Below are positions 34,172 to 43,354 of a stretch of 64,000 nucleotides of DNA, piece after piece. The notes beneath the pieces were generated by a model that was given only the letters and a program-made list of their open reading frames with translations, ran no database searches and was not told the DNA's origin. Origin of the DNA: Parabacteroides distasonis (lineage in GTDB: Bacteria > Bacteroidota > Bacteroidia > Bacteroidales > Tannerellaceae); the NCBI GenBank assembly GCA_021531775.1, contig JAFBIU010000021.1:1-64000 (forward strand), read 5' to 3'. The stretch's first letter is position 1. Each line of letters starts with the position of its first letter. Made by a program: the position numbers and the translations under genes.

Positions 34172-34200
34172 CGGGACAGGGAGTGATCTTTGTCCCGTTT
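34172..34200 (+). terminator. Terminator after pgi
   Basis: CGGGACA and TGTCCCG pair with a 12-base loop, followed by TTT. It lies about 27 bases after the pgi stop. The short T-run makes it moderate. Confidence 0.55.
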
Positions 34201-34208
34201 CTGTATGT

Positions 34209-34961
34209 ATGATGCAAAACGATAAGATAATGAACGAAGCGATTAAGAAATATGTACGCGCGCGAGGCGTAAAGGCGTTACAGCCGAAAGCCGTCCTGTT
34301 CGATATGGATGGCGTATTGTATGACTCGATGCCCCATCATGCAGCGGCATGGACCGAGGTGGCCCATCGGCATGGACTCATCGGGGATCCGGAATTGTTT
34401 TATCTCTTTGAAGGGCGGACTGGCGCATCGACCATTCAGGAGTTGTATCGTCGCACCTATGGTCGGGAGGCTACCGAAGAGGAGGTTCAGACCATTTATG
34501 ACGAGAAAGCAGCCCTATTCAATACGTTGAATTGTGGAGCCGTGATGCCTGGTGCTGCTGACGTATTGGCGGCTGTCAAAAGGTTGGGACTGCAGATTGT
34601 GGTGGTGACCGGATCGGGACAACGCACCTTGATAGACAAATTGAATCACAACTATCCGGGCTATTTCGATCGGGAGAAGATGGTTACCTCTTTCGATGTC
34701 AAGTATGGAAAGCCCCATCCCGAGCCCTATCTGATGGGATTGCAGAAGGCCGGTGTGCAGGCACACGAGGCATTGGTGGTGGAGAATGCACCCTTGGGGG
34801 TACAGGCGGCTGTGGCTGCCGGTATATTTACCATTGCCGTCAATACCGGACCTCTGCCGGATCAGGTGTTGTGGGATGCAGGTGCGAATCTGCTCTTTCA
34901 TTCGATGCAAGAGTTGGCTCACCTGTTTATTGATTCGTCGTTTTGGGCCTGTTGCAATTAA
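34209..34961 (+). CDS. HAD-family hydrolase, beta-phosphoglucomutase-like
   Basis: The 250-residue protein has a short basic N-terminal lead and then HAD motif I AVLFDMDGVLYDSM (nucleophile Asp and Asp+2), a helical cap, motif II VVVTGSG, the motif III lysine in KYGKPHPEPYL and motif IV VVENAPLGVQAA. The VVENAPLG form is typical of sugar-phosphate phosphatases and beta-phosphoglucomutases of subfamily I. The substrate is not known. ATG at 34209 is the first of two adjacent ATGs; a later one at codon 8 is also possible. It follows pgi, which fits a sugar-phosphate role only loosely. Confidence 0.8.
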   Translation: MMQNDKIMNEAIKKYVRARGVKALQPKAVLFDMDGVLYDSMPHHAAAWTEVAHRHGLIGDPELFYLFEGRTGASTIQELYRRTYGREATEEEVQTIYDEKAALFNTLNCGAVMPGAADVLAAVKRLGLQIVVVTGSGQRTLIDKLNHNYPGYFDREKMVTSFDVKYGKPHPEPYLMGLQKAGVQAHEALVVENAPLGVQAAVAAGIFTIAVNTGPLPDQVLWDAGANLLFHSMQELAHLFIDSSFWACCN

Positions 34962-35031
34962 TAAAAAGAAATTTTTATGCAGATAAATGTGTTTTTTTGT
35001 TTGATATAATCGTAAATGAAATAAAAAGTAT

Positions 35032-35039
35032 TACTTTTG
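35032..35039 (+). promoter_or_regulatory. -7 element of the first susC gene
   Basis: TACTTTTG sits in the block AGTATTACTTTTGCAGCCGA that is repeated exactly before the second susC gene. It leaves a leader of about 105 bases. No matching -33 TTG is clear. Confidence 0.6.
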
Positions 35040-35150
35040 CAGCCGAATTTAAAAAAAGAGTTCTGTCTATATGTCGTTGAAATAGCTCTGAAATGGATAA
35101 GTATATTTTTTTTAGGTTTATATATAATGTCAAACAAAAAATGTGTGTGT

Positions 35151-35314
35151 ATGAATAGGTTGACTTATCTATTAGCATGCTTGTTGATAAGCATTGGATT
35201 TGCAACAGCACAGACGGTGAAGGTGACGGGTACTGTCACTTCATCTGAAGACCAATTACCCGTAATTGGTGCTGCGATTGTTGTCAAAGGAACAACAATC
35301 GGTACAGTCTCTGA
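35151..35314 (+). repeat. Near-identical susC 5' segment, copy 1
   Basis: This segment encodes the signal peptide and the start of the first domain. It matches 40155-40318 at 160 of 164 positions, whereas the rest of the two genes diverges strongly. The leader just upstream (from 35127) and the promoter block are also shared. Confidence 0.9.
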
Positions 35315-38300
35315 CTTTGAAGGAAAATTCACTTTGGATGTTCCGAATGATGCCAAGACAATCTTTGTTTCTTACGTCGGTTTGAAGACGAAGGAAGTAG
35401 CTGTTGCTCCGGTTCTGAATGTCGTATTGGATTCAGATTCGAAGGCTCTTGACGAAGTGGTTGTTACAGCCATGGGTTTAACGCGTGAAAAGAAATCGTT
35501 GGGTTATGCTTTGCAGGAGGTGAAATCAGACGAGATCACCAAAGCGGGTCAGATGAACGTAGCTACTTCGTTGTCTGGTAAGGTAGCCGGTGTGCAGATT
35601 ACCTCTCAGGGTGGTCAGGTCGGTGCTTCTCAGAACATCGTGATCCGTGGTAACTCTTCTTTTGGTAACAACCAGCCGCTGATCGTCATCGACGGTGTGC
35701 CGATGACCAACGATAACGGTACAGGTTCTACGGTCAACTTGGGTTCTGGTTTGAACGACTTGAATACCGAAGATATCGAATCAATCTCAGTCTTGAAGGG
35801 TGGTTCCGCTGCACTGTACGGTATGCGTGCCGGTAATGGTGTAATCTTGATCACGACCAAGTCTGGTAAGAAGGATAAGGGTGTGACGATCAACTACGAT
35901 GGTGATTTCACAGTCGATAAGATCTACAACTTGCCGAGCCTCCAGAACAAGTATGGACAGGGTTACTATGGTTCTGAATATGACTACAAGGATGCGCAGG
36001 CAGCTGGCTTCTCCGGCTCTTATCAGGACTTCGCTTCCAAGTATGGTTACGGATATGTGGATGGTGGCGGTTCAGGTGTCAACGATAATGCCGACGAATC
36101 ATGGGGTCCCCGTTTGGATATCGGTTTGATGTTGCCGCAGTACAACAGCCCGGTGGTAGATGGTGTACGTCAGGCTACTCCGTGGGTGTCTCATCCGAAC
36201 AATATCAAGGACTTCTTTGAAACAGGTTTCTCAACGAGCCATACGATCTCGTTGTCAGCTGCTACAGACAAGTCTTCTACACGTGCTTCTATCTCCTACC
36301 GTGATCAGGAGGGTACCACTCCGAACACCAACATGGAGCGTTATGCGGCTGCGTTGAACACCAAGATGAACCTTAACAAGTACATCGAGTTCGACCTCTC
36401 TGCCAACTATGTACGTACAACCAGCGGCAACTTGCCGGGTACAGGTTATAACGGTACGAACGTACTGCAGTCTCTGTTGCAGTGGCATGGTCGTCAGATC
36501 GACATGAAGGACTTGAAGGCAAACTGGGATCAGAAGGATGCTTCCGGAGCCTATACGCACTACAACTGGCAGAATTCGTATGCCATGAACCCCTACTGGG
36601 TGTTGAACAAGAACTTGAACAAGTATAGCCGTGACCGTTTCTTCGGTAAATCTTCTTTGTGGTACAAACCGACCGATTGGTTGAAGTTTGAGGCTCGTAT
36701 CGGTATCGATACCTTCTTCTCCAATCAGTTCTCTACCATTGAATACAGTGTCGATTATCCCGATGGTTACTTCCGTGACTATGACCGTCAGACAACGGAA
36801 ATCAACGGTGACTTCCTGGCTTACTTCAACAAGCAGTTCGGTGACTTCCAGGTAAATGGTTTGGCTGGTGCCAACTATCGCGACTACAAATACTTTATCA
36901 AGGCTATGGGTGCGGATGAATTGACCGTTCCGGGTGTGTTTACCGTAGCCAATGCCAAGGGTACGGCTTACACCTCGATGAACCACGAGACTCGTCGTTC
37001 AAACTCTGTGTATGCCAATGCTTCTATCGGTTGGAGAAACCAGGCTTATGTGGATATCAGTGTCCGTAACGACTGGGATTCAACCATTAAGGATTCCTTC
37101 TTCTATCCGTCATTCAGTGCAAGCTGGATCTTGACAGAGACATTGCCCTCAATCACGGAGAGCGGTTGGTTGAACTTCTTGAAGATTCGTGGTGGTTGGG
37201 CCAAGATCGGTTCGGCTACAGATCCCTACCTGTCAAACGCTTACTATTCGGTGATCAACGCTCCGTTCAACGGAACTACGTTGTATTACAACCCGACTAC
37301 CTATCCGGCATTGAGCCTGCGTCCTGAAATGGTCAAGACATGGGAAGTCGGTGTGGAGGCCAACTTCTTGCAGAACCGTTTGCACTTGGATGCTGCTTAC
37401 TATCAGAAGACGACTTCTGACCAGATCATGAAGGCTCAGGTGGCCACCTCTACCGGTTACAACGCGATGATGATCAACGCTGGTAAGATCAGCAACAAGG
37501 GTGTTGAAATTCAGTTGTCGGGCGACATCATCAAGAATCCGAAGGGCTTCAACTGGACCGCTACGTTGAACTGGTCTAAGGATAAGTCGAAGATCGTCGA
37601 ACTTTATACAGACCCTGCAACAGGTCAGACATTGAATGCTTACTCATTGGGTAGCAGCTGGAGCTGTTACAACTACGCTATGCCGGGCAAGAGCTGGGGT
37701 ACATTGGTAGGCCGTGGCTTCGTTTATAACGAGGATGGTTCCGTTTTGGTAGAAGATGGTATGCCGGTTTATGAGGCAGCACAGGAGATCGGTGATGTTA
37801 CACCGGATTGGTTGATGGGCTTCAACAACGAATTCAGCTATAAGGACTGGAGCTTTGGCTTCCTGTTGGATTTCCGCAAGGGTGGTGATATCTACTCTAT
37901 CTCTCAGGCATTCGGTACTTACACCGGTATCTACGACTTTACAGCAGAGGGTGACATCCGTGAGAATGGTGTTATCGCCGGTAAGAATGCAGCTACGTTG
38001 TGGACCTTCAAGAATGCAGACGGTTCGATCAACGATACACCGGTCAATGCAGAGGACTTCTTCGGTAACTACTACACGGTTCAGGAGATGGCTGTATTCG
38101 ACGGTTCTTACCTGAAACTGCGTGAGGCTCACATCACGTATCGTGTGCCGAAGAGCTTCTTGCAGAAGACGAAGTATATTCAGGCTGCCAACATCTCTTT
38201 GGTGGGTACCAACTTGGCACTGTTGTGGACACACAAATCGAACATCCTGCACTTGGATCCGGAATCAACAACCGGTTCAGGTAACGATGGTGTCGGTTTC

Positions 38301-38360
38301 GAATCGAACTCCTATCCTCCTTCACGTAGTATCGGTGTGAAGTTAGGTTTGACTTTCTAA
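35151..38360 (+). CDS. SusC/RagA-type TonB-linked outer-membrane transporter 1
   Basis: The 1069-residue protein has a signal peptide (MNRLTYLLACLLISIGFATAQ). A carboxypeptidase-regulatory-like domain follows (about 22-100), then the SusC-type plug (DEVVVTAMGLTREKKSLGYA, IVIRGNSSFGNNQPLIVIDG, VLKGGSAALYG) and a large barrel ending IGVKLGLTF. It imports a ligand together with the SusD-like lipoprotein encoded 51 bases downstream. The start ATG 35151 was set by comparison with the second copy: an ATG at 35127 is in frame here but out of frame there. The first 164 coding bases are 160/164 identical to the second susC. Codon use is of the highly expressed type. The ligand is unknown. Confidence 0.93.
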   Translation: MNRLTYLLACLLISIGFATAQTVKVTGTVTSSEDQLPVIGAAIVVKGTTIGTVSDFEGKFTLDVPNDAKTIFVSYVGLKTKEVAVAPVLNVVLDSDSKALDEVVVTAMGLTREKKSLGYALQEVKSDEITKAGQMNVATSLSGKVAGVQITSQGGQVGASQNIVIRGNSSFGNNQPLIVIDGVPMTNDNGTGSTVNLGSGLNDLNTEDIESISVLKGGSAALYGMRAGNGVILITTKSGKKDKGVTINYDGDFTVDKIYNLPSLQNKYGQGYYGSEYDYKDAQAAGFSGSYQDFASKYGYGYVDGGGSGVNDNADESWGPRLDIGLMLPQYNSPVVDGVRQATPWVSHPNNIKDFFETGFSTSHTISLSAATDKSSTRASISYRDQEGTTPNTNMERYAAALNTKMNLNKYIEFDLSANYVRTTSGNLPGTGYNGTNVLQSLLQWHGRQIDMKDLKANWDQKDASGAYTHYNWQNSYAMNPYWVLNKNLNKYSRDRFFGKSSLWYKPTDWLKFEARIGIDTFFSNQFSTIEYSVDYPDGYFRDYDRQTTEINGDFLAYFNKQFGDFQVNGLAGANYRDYKYFIKAMGADELTVPGVFTVANAKGTAYTSMNHETRRSNSVYANASIGWRNQAYVDISVRNDWDSTIKDSFFYPSFSASWILTETLPSITESGWLNFLKIRGGWAKIGSATDPYLSNAYYSVINAPFNGTTLYYNPTTYPALSLRPEMVKTWEVGVEANFLQNRLHLDAAYYQKTTSDQIMKAQVATSTGYNAMMINAGKISNKGVEIQLSGDIIKNPKGFNWTATLNWSKDKSKIVELYTDPATGQTLNAYSLGSSWSCYNYAMPGKSWGTLVGRGFVYNEDGSVLVEDGMPVYEAAQEIGDVTPDWLMGFNNEFSYKDWSFGFLLDFRKGGDIYSISQAFGTYTGIYDFTAEGDIRENGVIAGKNAATLWTFKNADGSINDTPVNAEDFFGNYYTVQEMAVFDGSYLKLREAHITYRVPKSFLQKTKYIQAANISLVGTNLALLWTHKSNILHLDPESTTGSGNDGVGFESNSYPPSRSIGVKLGLTF

Positions 38361-38411
38361 TGCGTACAACAAACGAGATATACATTATATAATATATATA
38401 GAAGAAAGAAG

Positions 38412-39914
38412 ATGAAAAAAGTATTCAAAAATATAGCAATCGCTTGCGTAGCCCTCTCTTCTCTGTTTACCGTCGGTTGTACCGATTCCTTCGAGGAGGT
38501 AAACACAGACCCGGATAACGCAGCGGACGTACCGACAGCGAACCTGTTGGCTTACTCCTTGTATTTCACGTCTACCTCTTTATATGATCGTTGGTTCATG
38601 TGGGATGAGCCCTGTTCATTCTGCGGTTATGTAGCCAAGATGAGCTACATCGATGAGGCTCGTTACCAGTATCGTGCTGGTGTGCAGAACTCCAACTGGG
38701 AGTATATCTACCGTATTCTGAACAACGTGATGGACATCCAGCGTCGTGCCGAGAAGACTCCGAACATGTTGAACGTTGCCAAGGTGATGGAGGTACATGT
38801 GGTTCAGCTCGCTACAGACCGTTGGCGTGATGTCCCCTACAGCGATGCCGTGAAGATGGCTGATGGTTACTTGACTCCCTCTTACGACAAGCAGGAGGAG
38901 ATCTATCCGGCTCTGTTGGCAAAACTGAAAGAGGCTGCCGATGGTTTTGCAGCAGGTGGTGATGATGATGTAGCTACAGGTGATTTGTTGTATGGTGGTG
39001 ACGTGATGAAGTGGCGTAAATACTGCAACTCGTTGCGTTTGCGTCTGGCCATCCGTATTTCTGGTGTAGATGCAGCTTTGGCTAAATCGACGATCGAAGA
39101 GGTATTGGGTAATCCGTCCAAGTATCCGATCATGGAGTCTAACGATGACAACGCCTTCTTCTGGTGGAACGGTAGCGACTCTAACTACTACGAACCGCTT
39201 GCAGATACTTATCGTACACGTAAGACTGAGTTCTGTGCTTCTGACCTGATTGTTGACAACTTGCAGAAGAACAGCGACCCGCGTCTGCCGATTTACTGTA
39301 CACCGACTCCGTCGAGCCAGACTCCGGGTGGTGAAGACTATACAGATGGTACACCGGTCTATCGCGGTTACACCATTGGTGCTGCTTCGAACCCGCCCTC
39401 TTCACTCTACTCTGTTTGGGGTTATCGTTTTGGAATTGACCTGGGTGGTTTCTCACCTTGGATGCGTGTAGCAGAAGTTTATTTCCACATTGCTGAGGCT
39501 GCCAAGTTGGGTTATAATGTAGGCATGACAGCTGAAGAGGCCTACAACAAGGCTGTATCCTTCTCTATGGAGGAGAATGGTGTAACTGATGCGGATGCTG
39601 CTGCTTACTTGGCTGGTGCTGGTAAGTTCAACGGTTCGTTGGACCAGATCTGGTACGAAGAGTGGGTTGCCATGTTCAAGCAGGGTATGGAAGGTTGGTC
39701 ACTCTACCGTCGTACCGGTGTTCCGCGTGACAACTACATCGCTCCGGGTCGTGCATCTCGTTACGAGAATCACAACGTTCCGCCGTTCCGTTCTCCGTAT
39801 CCTGATACAGAGCACAACCTGAATGGTTCGAACTGTGCACCGTTTGCTGCCGATGTGAAGGATGACTTCTGGGGTAAGCAGATGTGGTGGGATCAACGTG
39901 CTGACGTCTATTAA
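38412..39914 (+). CDS. SusD/RagB-like surface lipoprotein 1
   Basis: The 500-residue lipoprotein has a signal peptide ending SLFTVGC (lipidated Cys23), followed by an acidic stretch (TDSFEEVNTDPDN) that resembles a surface-export signal. The fold is helical with TPR-like units, as in SusD-like proteins; the NxxNTDP start and the QIWYEEWVAMFKQGMEGWSLYRRTG block near the end (core: WYEEWVAMFKQGMEGW) fit the SusD-like_2 subgroup. It should cap the SusC-type barrel and deliver ligand. It is paired with the gene 51 bases upstream and ends in a strong terminator. No enzyme genes accompany it. Confidence 0.9.
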   Translation: MKKVFKNIAIACVALSSLFTVGCTDSFEEVNTDPDNAADVPTANLLAYSLYFTSTSLYDRWFMWDEPCSFCGYVAKMSYIDEARYQYRAGVQNSNWEYIYRILNNVMDIQRRAEKTPNMLNVAKVMEVHVVQLATDRWRDVPYSDAVKMADGYLTPSYDKQEEIYPALLAKLKEAADGFAAGGDDDVATGDLLYGGDVMKWRKYCNSLRLRLAIRISGVDAALAKSTIEEVLGNPSKYPIMESNDDNAFFWWNGSDSNYYEPLADTYRTRKTEFCASDLIVDNLQKNSDPRLPIYCTPTPSSQTPGGEDYTDGTPVYRGYTIGAASNPPSSLYSVWGYRFGIDLGGFSPWMRVAEVYFHIAEAAKLGYNVGMTAEEAYNKAVSFSMEENGVTDADAAAYLAGAGKFNGSLDQIWYEEWVAMFKQGMEGWSLYRRTGVPRDNYIAPGRASRYENHNVPPFRSPYPDTEHNLNGSNCAPFAADVKDDFWGKQMWWDQRADVY

Positions 39915-39937
39915 TAGATCCATTCATACACTTTGAT

Positions 39938-39974
39938 AAGGGGGCAGATGCTTCGGCATTTGTCCCCTTTTTTG
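39938..39974 (+). terminator. Terminator of the first susC/susD pair
   Basis: AAGGGG-GCAGATGC and GCATTTGTCCCCTT pair across a TTCG tetraloop, followed by TTTT. It lies 24 bases after the susD stop, so the two pairs are separate transcripts. Confidence 0.88.
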
Positions 39975-40025
39975 TCTAAAAGCAGAATCAACGTAAAAAA
40001 AGGTGCTAATTCAATAAAAAAGTAT

Positions 40026-40033
40026 TACTTTTG
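40026..40033 (+). promoter_or_regulatory. -7 element of the second susC gene
   Basis: TACTTTTG lies in the same AGTATTACTTTTGCAGCCGA block as in the first pair. The leader is about 115 bases and shares short stretches (CTATATGTCGTT) with the first. Confidence 0.6.
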
Positions 40034-40154
40034 CAGCCGAGAGTATCATATGACAATGTCTATATGTCGTTTGTGCCTTGCCCCGAAAGTGATTTTACGG
40101 GTAAATTATTACAGATTATATATATATTAATGTCAAACAAAAAAGAATGTGTGT

Positions 40155-40318
40155 ATGAGTAGGTTGACTTATCTATTAGCATGCTTGTTGATAAGCATTG
40201 GATTTGCAACAGCACAGACGGTGAAGGTGACGGGTACTGTCACTTCATCTGAAGACCAATTACCAGTAATTGGTGCTGCGATTGTTGTCAAGGGCACAAC
40301 AATCGGTACAGTCTCTGA
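40155..40318 (+). repeat. Near-identical susC 5' segment, copy 2
   Basis: This segment matches 35151-35314 at 160 of 164 positions. Similarity falls off sharply after the codons for TIGTVSDF. Confidence 0.9.
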
Positions 40319-43300
40319 TTTTGAGGGAAGATTCTCCTTGGATGTCCCCAGAGATGCAAAAGTGATTTCTGTTTCTTATGTCGGTTTGAAGACAAAAGAG
40401 ATGGCAGTGGCTCCTGTTCTGAATGTCGTATTGGATTCAGATTCTAAAAATTTGGATGAGGTTGTCGTAACAGCGATGGGTATCAAGCGCGATCGTAAAG
40501 CCTTGGGTTACGCAGCTCAGGATTTGAAATCTGATGAATTGAACAAGGCCGGTACGACCTCGTTGGCCAATGCCATCCAGGGTAAATTGACTGGTGTGGA
40601 TATTCGTCAGTCTTCTGGTGCACCGGGTGCTTCCGCACAGATCACGATCCGTGGTGCACGTTCTTTCGACGGTAACAACCAGCCGTTGTATGTGATCGAT
40701 GGTATGCCGATCAATACCTCTGCTGACTTCTCTACCGGTTCTTCTGTAAGTGGTGCGAACTATGCCGATCGTTCGATCGATATCAACCCCGAGGACATCG
40801 AGACCATCAACGTCTTGAAGGGTCAGGCCGCTTCTGCCCTCTACGGTATCCGTGCTTCGAACGGTGTAATCGTCATCACGACCAAGCGTGGTAACCAGCA
40901 GGCAATGGGTCGTCCCAAAGTAACGATTTCTACCAACCTCAGTGCACAGGTGGTTTCTCGCAAGTTTGAGCATCAGACAGTTTATGCACAGGGTAATGGC
41001 GTGAATGCCTACAGTCCCACCTCTTCTATGAGTTGGGGTCCGAAGATCAGCGAGTTGGCAAACGATCCGACTTTCGGAGGTAACACCACCAACAAATATA
41101 CGCAGGCGGATGGTATGCACCAGGGTATGTACTACAACCCGAAATTGGCGATGGCTGGTTTGAGCGGTTGGACTACACCGGAGATCTACGACAACGTAGG
41201 CGATTTCTTGGGTACTGGTTTCACAGAGAATACTAACTTCAATATTTCGCAGGCCATGAATGGTGTGAACTATTCAGTAGGTGTAAGCAATTCTCATCAG
41301 TCAGGTATCATCCCTTCAACAGGTATGGATCGTTGGGGTGCTCGTGGTTTGGTGGATTGGAAGATCAACAACGAGTGGAAGTCTGGTTTCTCAGTGAACT
41401 ATTCTGCCAACAAGATCACATCAGCTCCGGGTGCTAACTCAGGTATCATGAACGTGGTTTATTCAGCTCCAGTTGAGTACAACTTGAAAGGTATTCCTTA
41501 TCACGCTCCGGGCGATCCGACCAATCAGATCTTGTTCCGTTCTACTTCGTTCAACAACCCCTACTGGTGGGCAGAGAACGATGAGTATCGTCAGCACACC
41601 AACCGTGCCTTTGGTAATGCGTACGTAGAGTACGAACCGGACTGGAACTTGGGTGAGAATATGTCTTTGCGTTTCCGCGAGCAGGCTGGTCTGGATATCT
41701 GGACTTCTGACTATCGCGACATCGCTGAGATCGGTTCTGCTGCCAACAAGAAGGGTCAGGTAGATAACTACGGTTCACAGCACAACGTATTCAACAACTT
41801 GTTCACGGCTAACTTCGATGCGAAGTTTGGTGACGAGCAGGAGTGGGGCTTGAATGTGGTTGTTGGTAATGAAGTGAACCACGAGAATATGCGTAGATGG
41901 AGCTATACCGGTACAAACTTCAACTTCTATGGTCTGCCGACCATTTCGAACGCAACCAACTATTCTGCTTACGAGTACAACCGTCAGGAACGTACGATCG
42001 GTTTCTTCGGTAGTGTTTCTGCTGACTGGAAGAGTCAGTTGTTCTTGACTGTAACCGGTCGTAACGACTATGTTTCTACCATGCCGCGCGGTAGCCGTAG
42101 CTTCTTCTATCCCTCTGTTTCATTGGGTTGGGAATTCACGAAGTTGCCTTGGTTGGAGGAGCACAACAACATCCTGAACTACGGTAAATTGCGTGCTTCT
42201 TTTGCACAGGTAGGCCAGGCTGGTACCTATTACAATACCTATTATACACAGCCGGGTTATGGTGGCGGTTTCTACTCTTATACACCGGTATCTTATCCGT
42301 TGCCCAGCGGTGTGTCTTCTTACGCTCCGTCAAGTTCTTTGTATGACCCGAACTTGAAGCCGCAGAATACGACGAACTGGGAGATCGGTACTGACTTGCA
42401 GTTCTTCGGCGGTCGTATCAAGGCTGAATATACCTACAGTTTGCAGAATGTAACCGACCAGATCTTCGCTGTGCCGGTCGATGCAACAACAGGTTATGGC
42501 GAGATGATTACCAATGCCGGTAAGATGCAGACTAAGGCACACGAGTTGTCGTTGAACTTTGCTATTCTGCAGGCGAAGGACTACGATTTGAACTTGGGCA
42601 TCAACTTCACACGTGTAAACAACAAGGTGGTTGAGTTGGCTCCGGGTGTAGAATCTATCTTCTTGGGTGGTTTCGTAGAGCCGCAGGTTCGTGCACAGGC
42701 TGGATGTACCTATCCGAACATCTATGGTACAGCCTTCAAGCGTGACGAGGCAGGTAACCTCTTGCTGTTGGATGGTCTGCCCCAAGGTACAGGTGAAAGC
42801 GTAGATTTGGGTGGTTGTGCTCCTGACTTTACAACAGGTATCAACTTGGGCGGTCGTTACAAACGTGTCTCTTTGTCAACAACTTGGAGCTGGCAGCAGG
42901 GTGGTTTGATGTATCACGGTACGAATATGACCATGAACTACTTTGGTGCTACGAAGGAGTCTTTGCCTTACCACGAAGGTACCATGGTTGTTGAAGGTAT
43001 CGACGAAGCTACCGGTCAGAAGAACACTGTTGAGGTCAGCAAGCAGGACTACTGGATGTCTTACTACGACGTGACAGAGTCTGGTATCTATAGCACCTCT
43101 TTCTTGAAGTTGCGTGATTTGACGTTGACCTATCAGTTGCCCCGTTTCTGCGGCATCGACATGTCTGTTTATGGTTTCGCACGTAATATCTTGATTTGGG
43201 CTGAATTGCCTAACTTTGATCCGGAATCATCTCAGGGTAACAACAACATGGGTGGTTACTTCGAGCGTTTCTCTGTGCCTAACACGTCCAGCTTCGGTGG

Positions 43301-43322
43301 TGGTTTGACAGTTACATTCTAA
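40155..43322 (+). CDS. SusC/RagA-type TonB-linked outer-membrane transporter 2
   Basis: The 1055-residue protein has the same signal peptide as copy 1 except one residue (MSRLTYLLACLLISIGFATAQ). The regulatory-like domain, the plug (DEVVVTAMGIKRDRKALGYA, ITIRGARSFDGNNQPLYVID, VLKGQAASALYG) and a barrel ending SSFGGGLTVTF follow. After the first 55 codons it drifts from copy 1, and the barrel is clearly different, so the two receptors probably bind different ligands. ATG at 40155 is preferred; ATG at 40149, two codons upstream, is not conserved in copy 1. The susD-like partner begins 32 bases after the stop. Codon use suggests high expression. Confidence 0.93.
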   Translation: MSRLTYLLACLLISIGFATAQTVKVTGTVTSSEDQLPVIGAAIVVKGTTIGTVSDFEGRFSLDVPRDAKVISVSYVGLKTKEMAVAPVLNVVLDSDSKNLDEVVVTAMGIKRDRKALGYAAQDLKSDELNKAGTTSLANAIQGKLTGVDIRQSSGAPGASAQITIRGARSFDGNNQPLYVIDGMPINTSADFSTGSSVSGANYADRSIDINPEDIETINVLKGQAASALYGIRASNGVIVITTKRGNQQAMGRPKVTISTNLSAQVVSRKFEHQTVYAQGNGVNAYSPTSSMSWGPKISELANDPTFGGNTTNKYTQADGMHQGMYYNPKLAMAGLSGWTTPEIYDNVGDFLGTGFTENTNFNISQAMNGVNYSVGVSNSHQSGIIPSTGMDRWGARGLVDWKINNEWKSGFSVNYSANKITSAPGANSGIMNVVYSAPVEYNLKGIPYHAPGDPTNQILFRSTSFNNPYWWAENDEYRQHTNRAFGNAYVEYEPDWNLGENMSLRFREQAGLDIWTSDYRDIAEIGSAANKKGQVDNYGSQHNVFNNLFTANFDAKFGDEQEWGLNVVVGNEVNHENMRRWSYTGTNFNFYGLPTISNATNYSAYEYNRQERTIGFFGSVSADWKSQLFLTVTGRNDYVSTMPRGSRSFFYPSVSLGWEFTKLPWLEEHNNILNYGKLRASFAQVGQAGTYYNTYYTQPGYGGGFYSYTPVSYPLPSGVSSYAPSSSLYDPNLKPQNTTNWEIGTDLQFFGGRIKAEYTYSLQNVTDQIFAVPVDATTGYGEMITNAGKMQTKAHELSLNFAILQAKDYDLNLGINFTRVNNKVVELAPGVESIFLGGFVEPQVRAQAGCTYPNIYGTAFKRDEAGNLLLLDGLPQGTGESVDLGGCAPDFTTGINLGGRYKRVSLSTTWSWQQGGLMYHGTNMTMNYFGATKESLPYHEGTMVVEGIDEATGQKNTVEVSKQDYWMSYYDVTESGIYSTSFLKLRDLTLTYQLPRFCGIDMSVYGFARNILIWAELPNFDPESSQGNNNMGGYFERFSVPNTSSFGGGLTVTF

Positions 43323-43354
43323 TCATTAACAATCTAAATTCTGTAAGATAAATT

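Noticed and set aside
34981-35150. Possible invertible promoter or riboswitch before the first susC gene
   Set aside because: I looked for inverted repeats flanking the promoter and for a folded leader, and found none. The leader is AT-rich and unstructured by eye.
36255-36986. Long antisense open frames inside the susC and susD genes
   Set aside because: They appear in every highly expressed gene of this window and show composition typical of reversed coding sequence.
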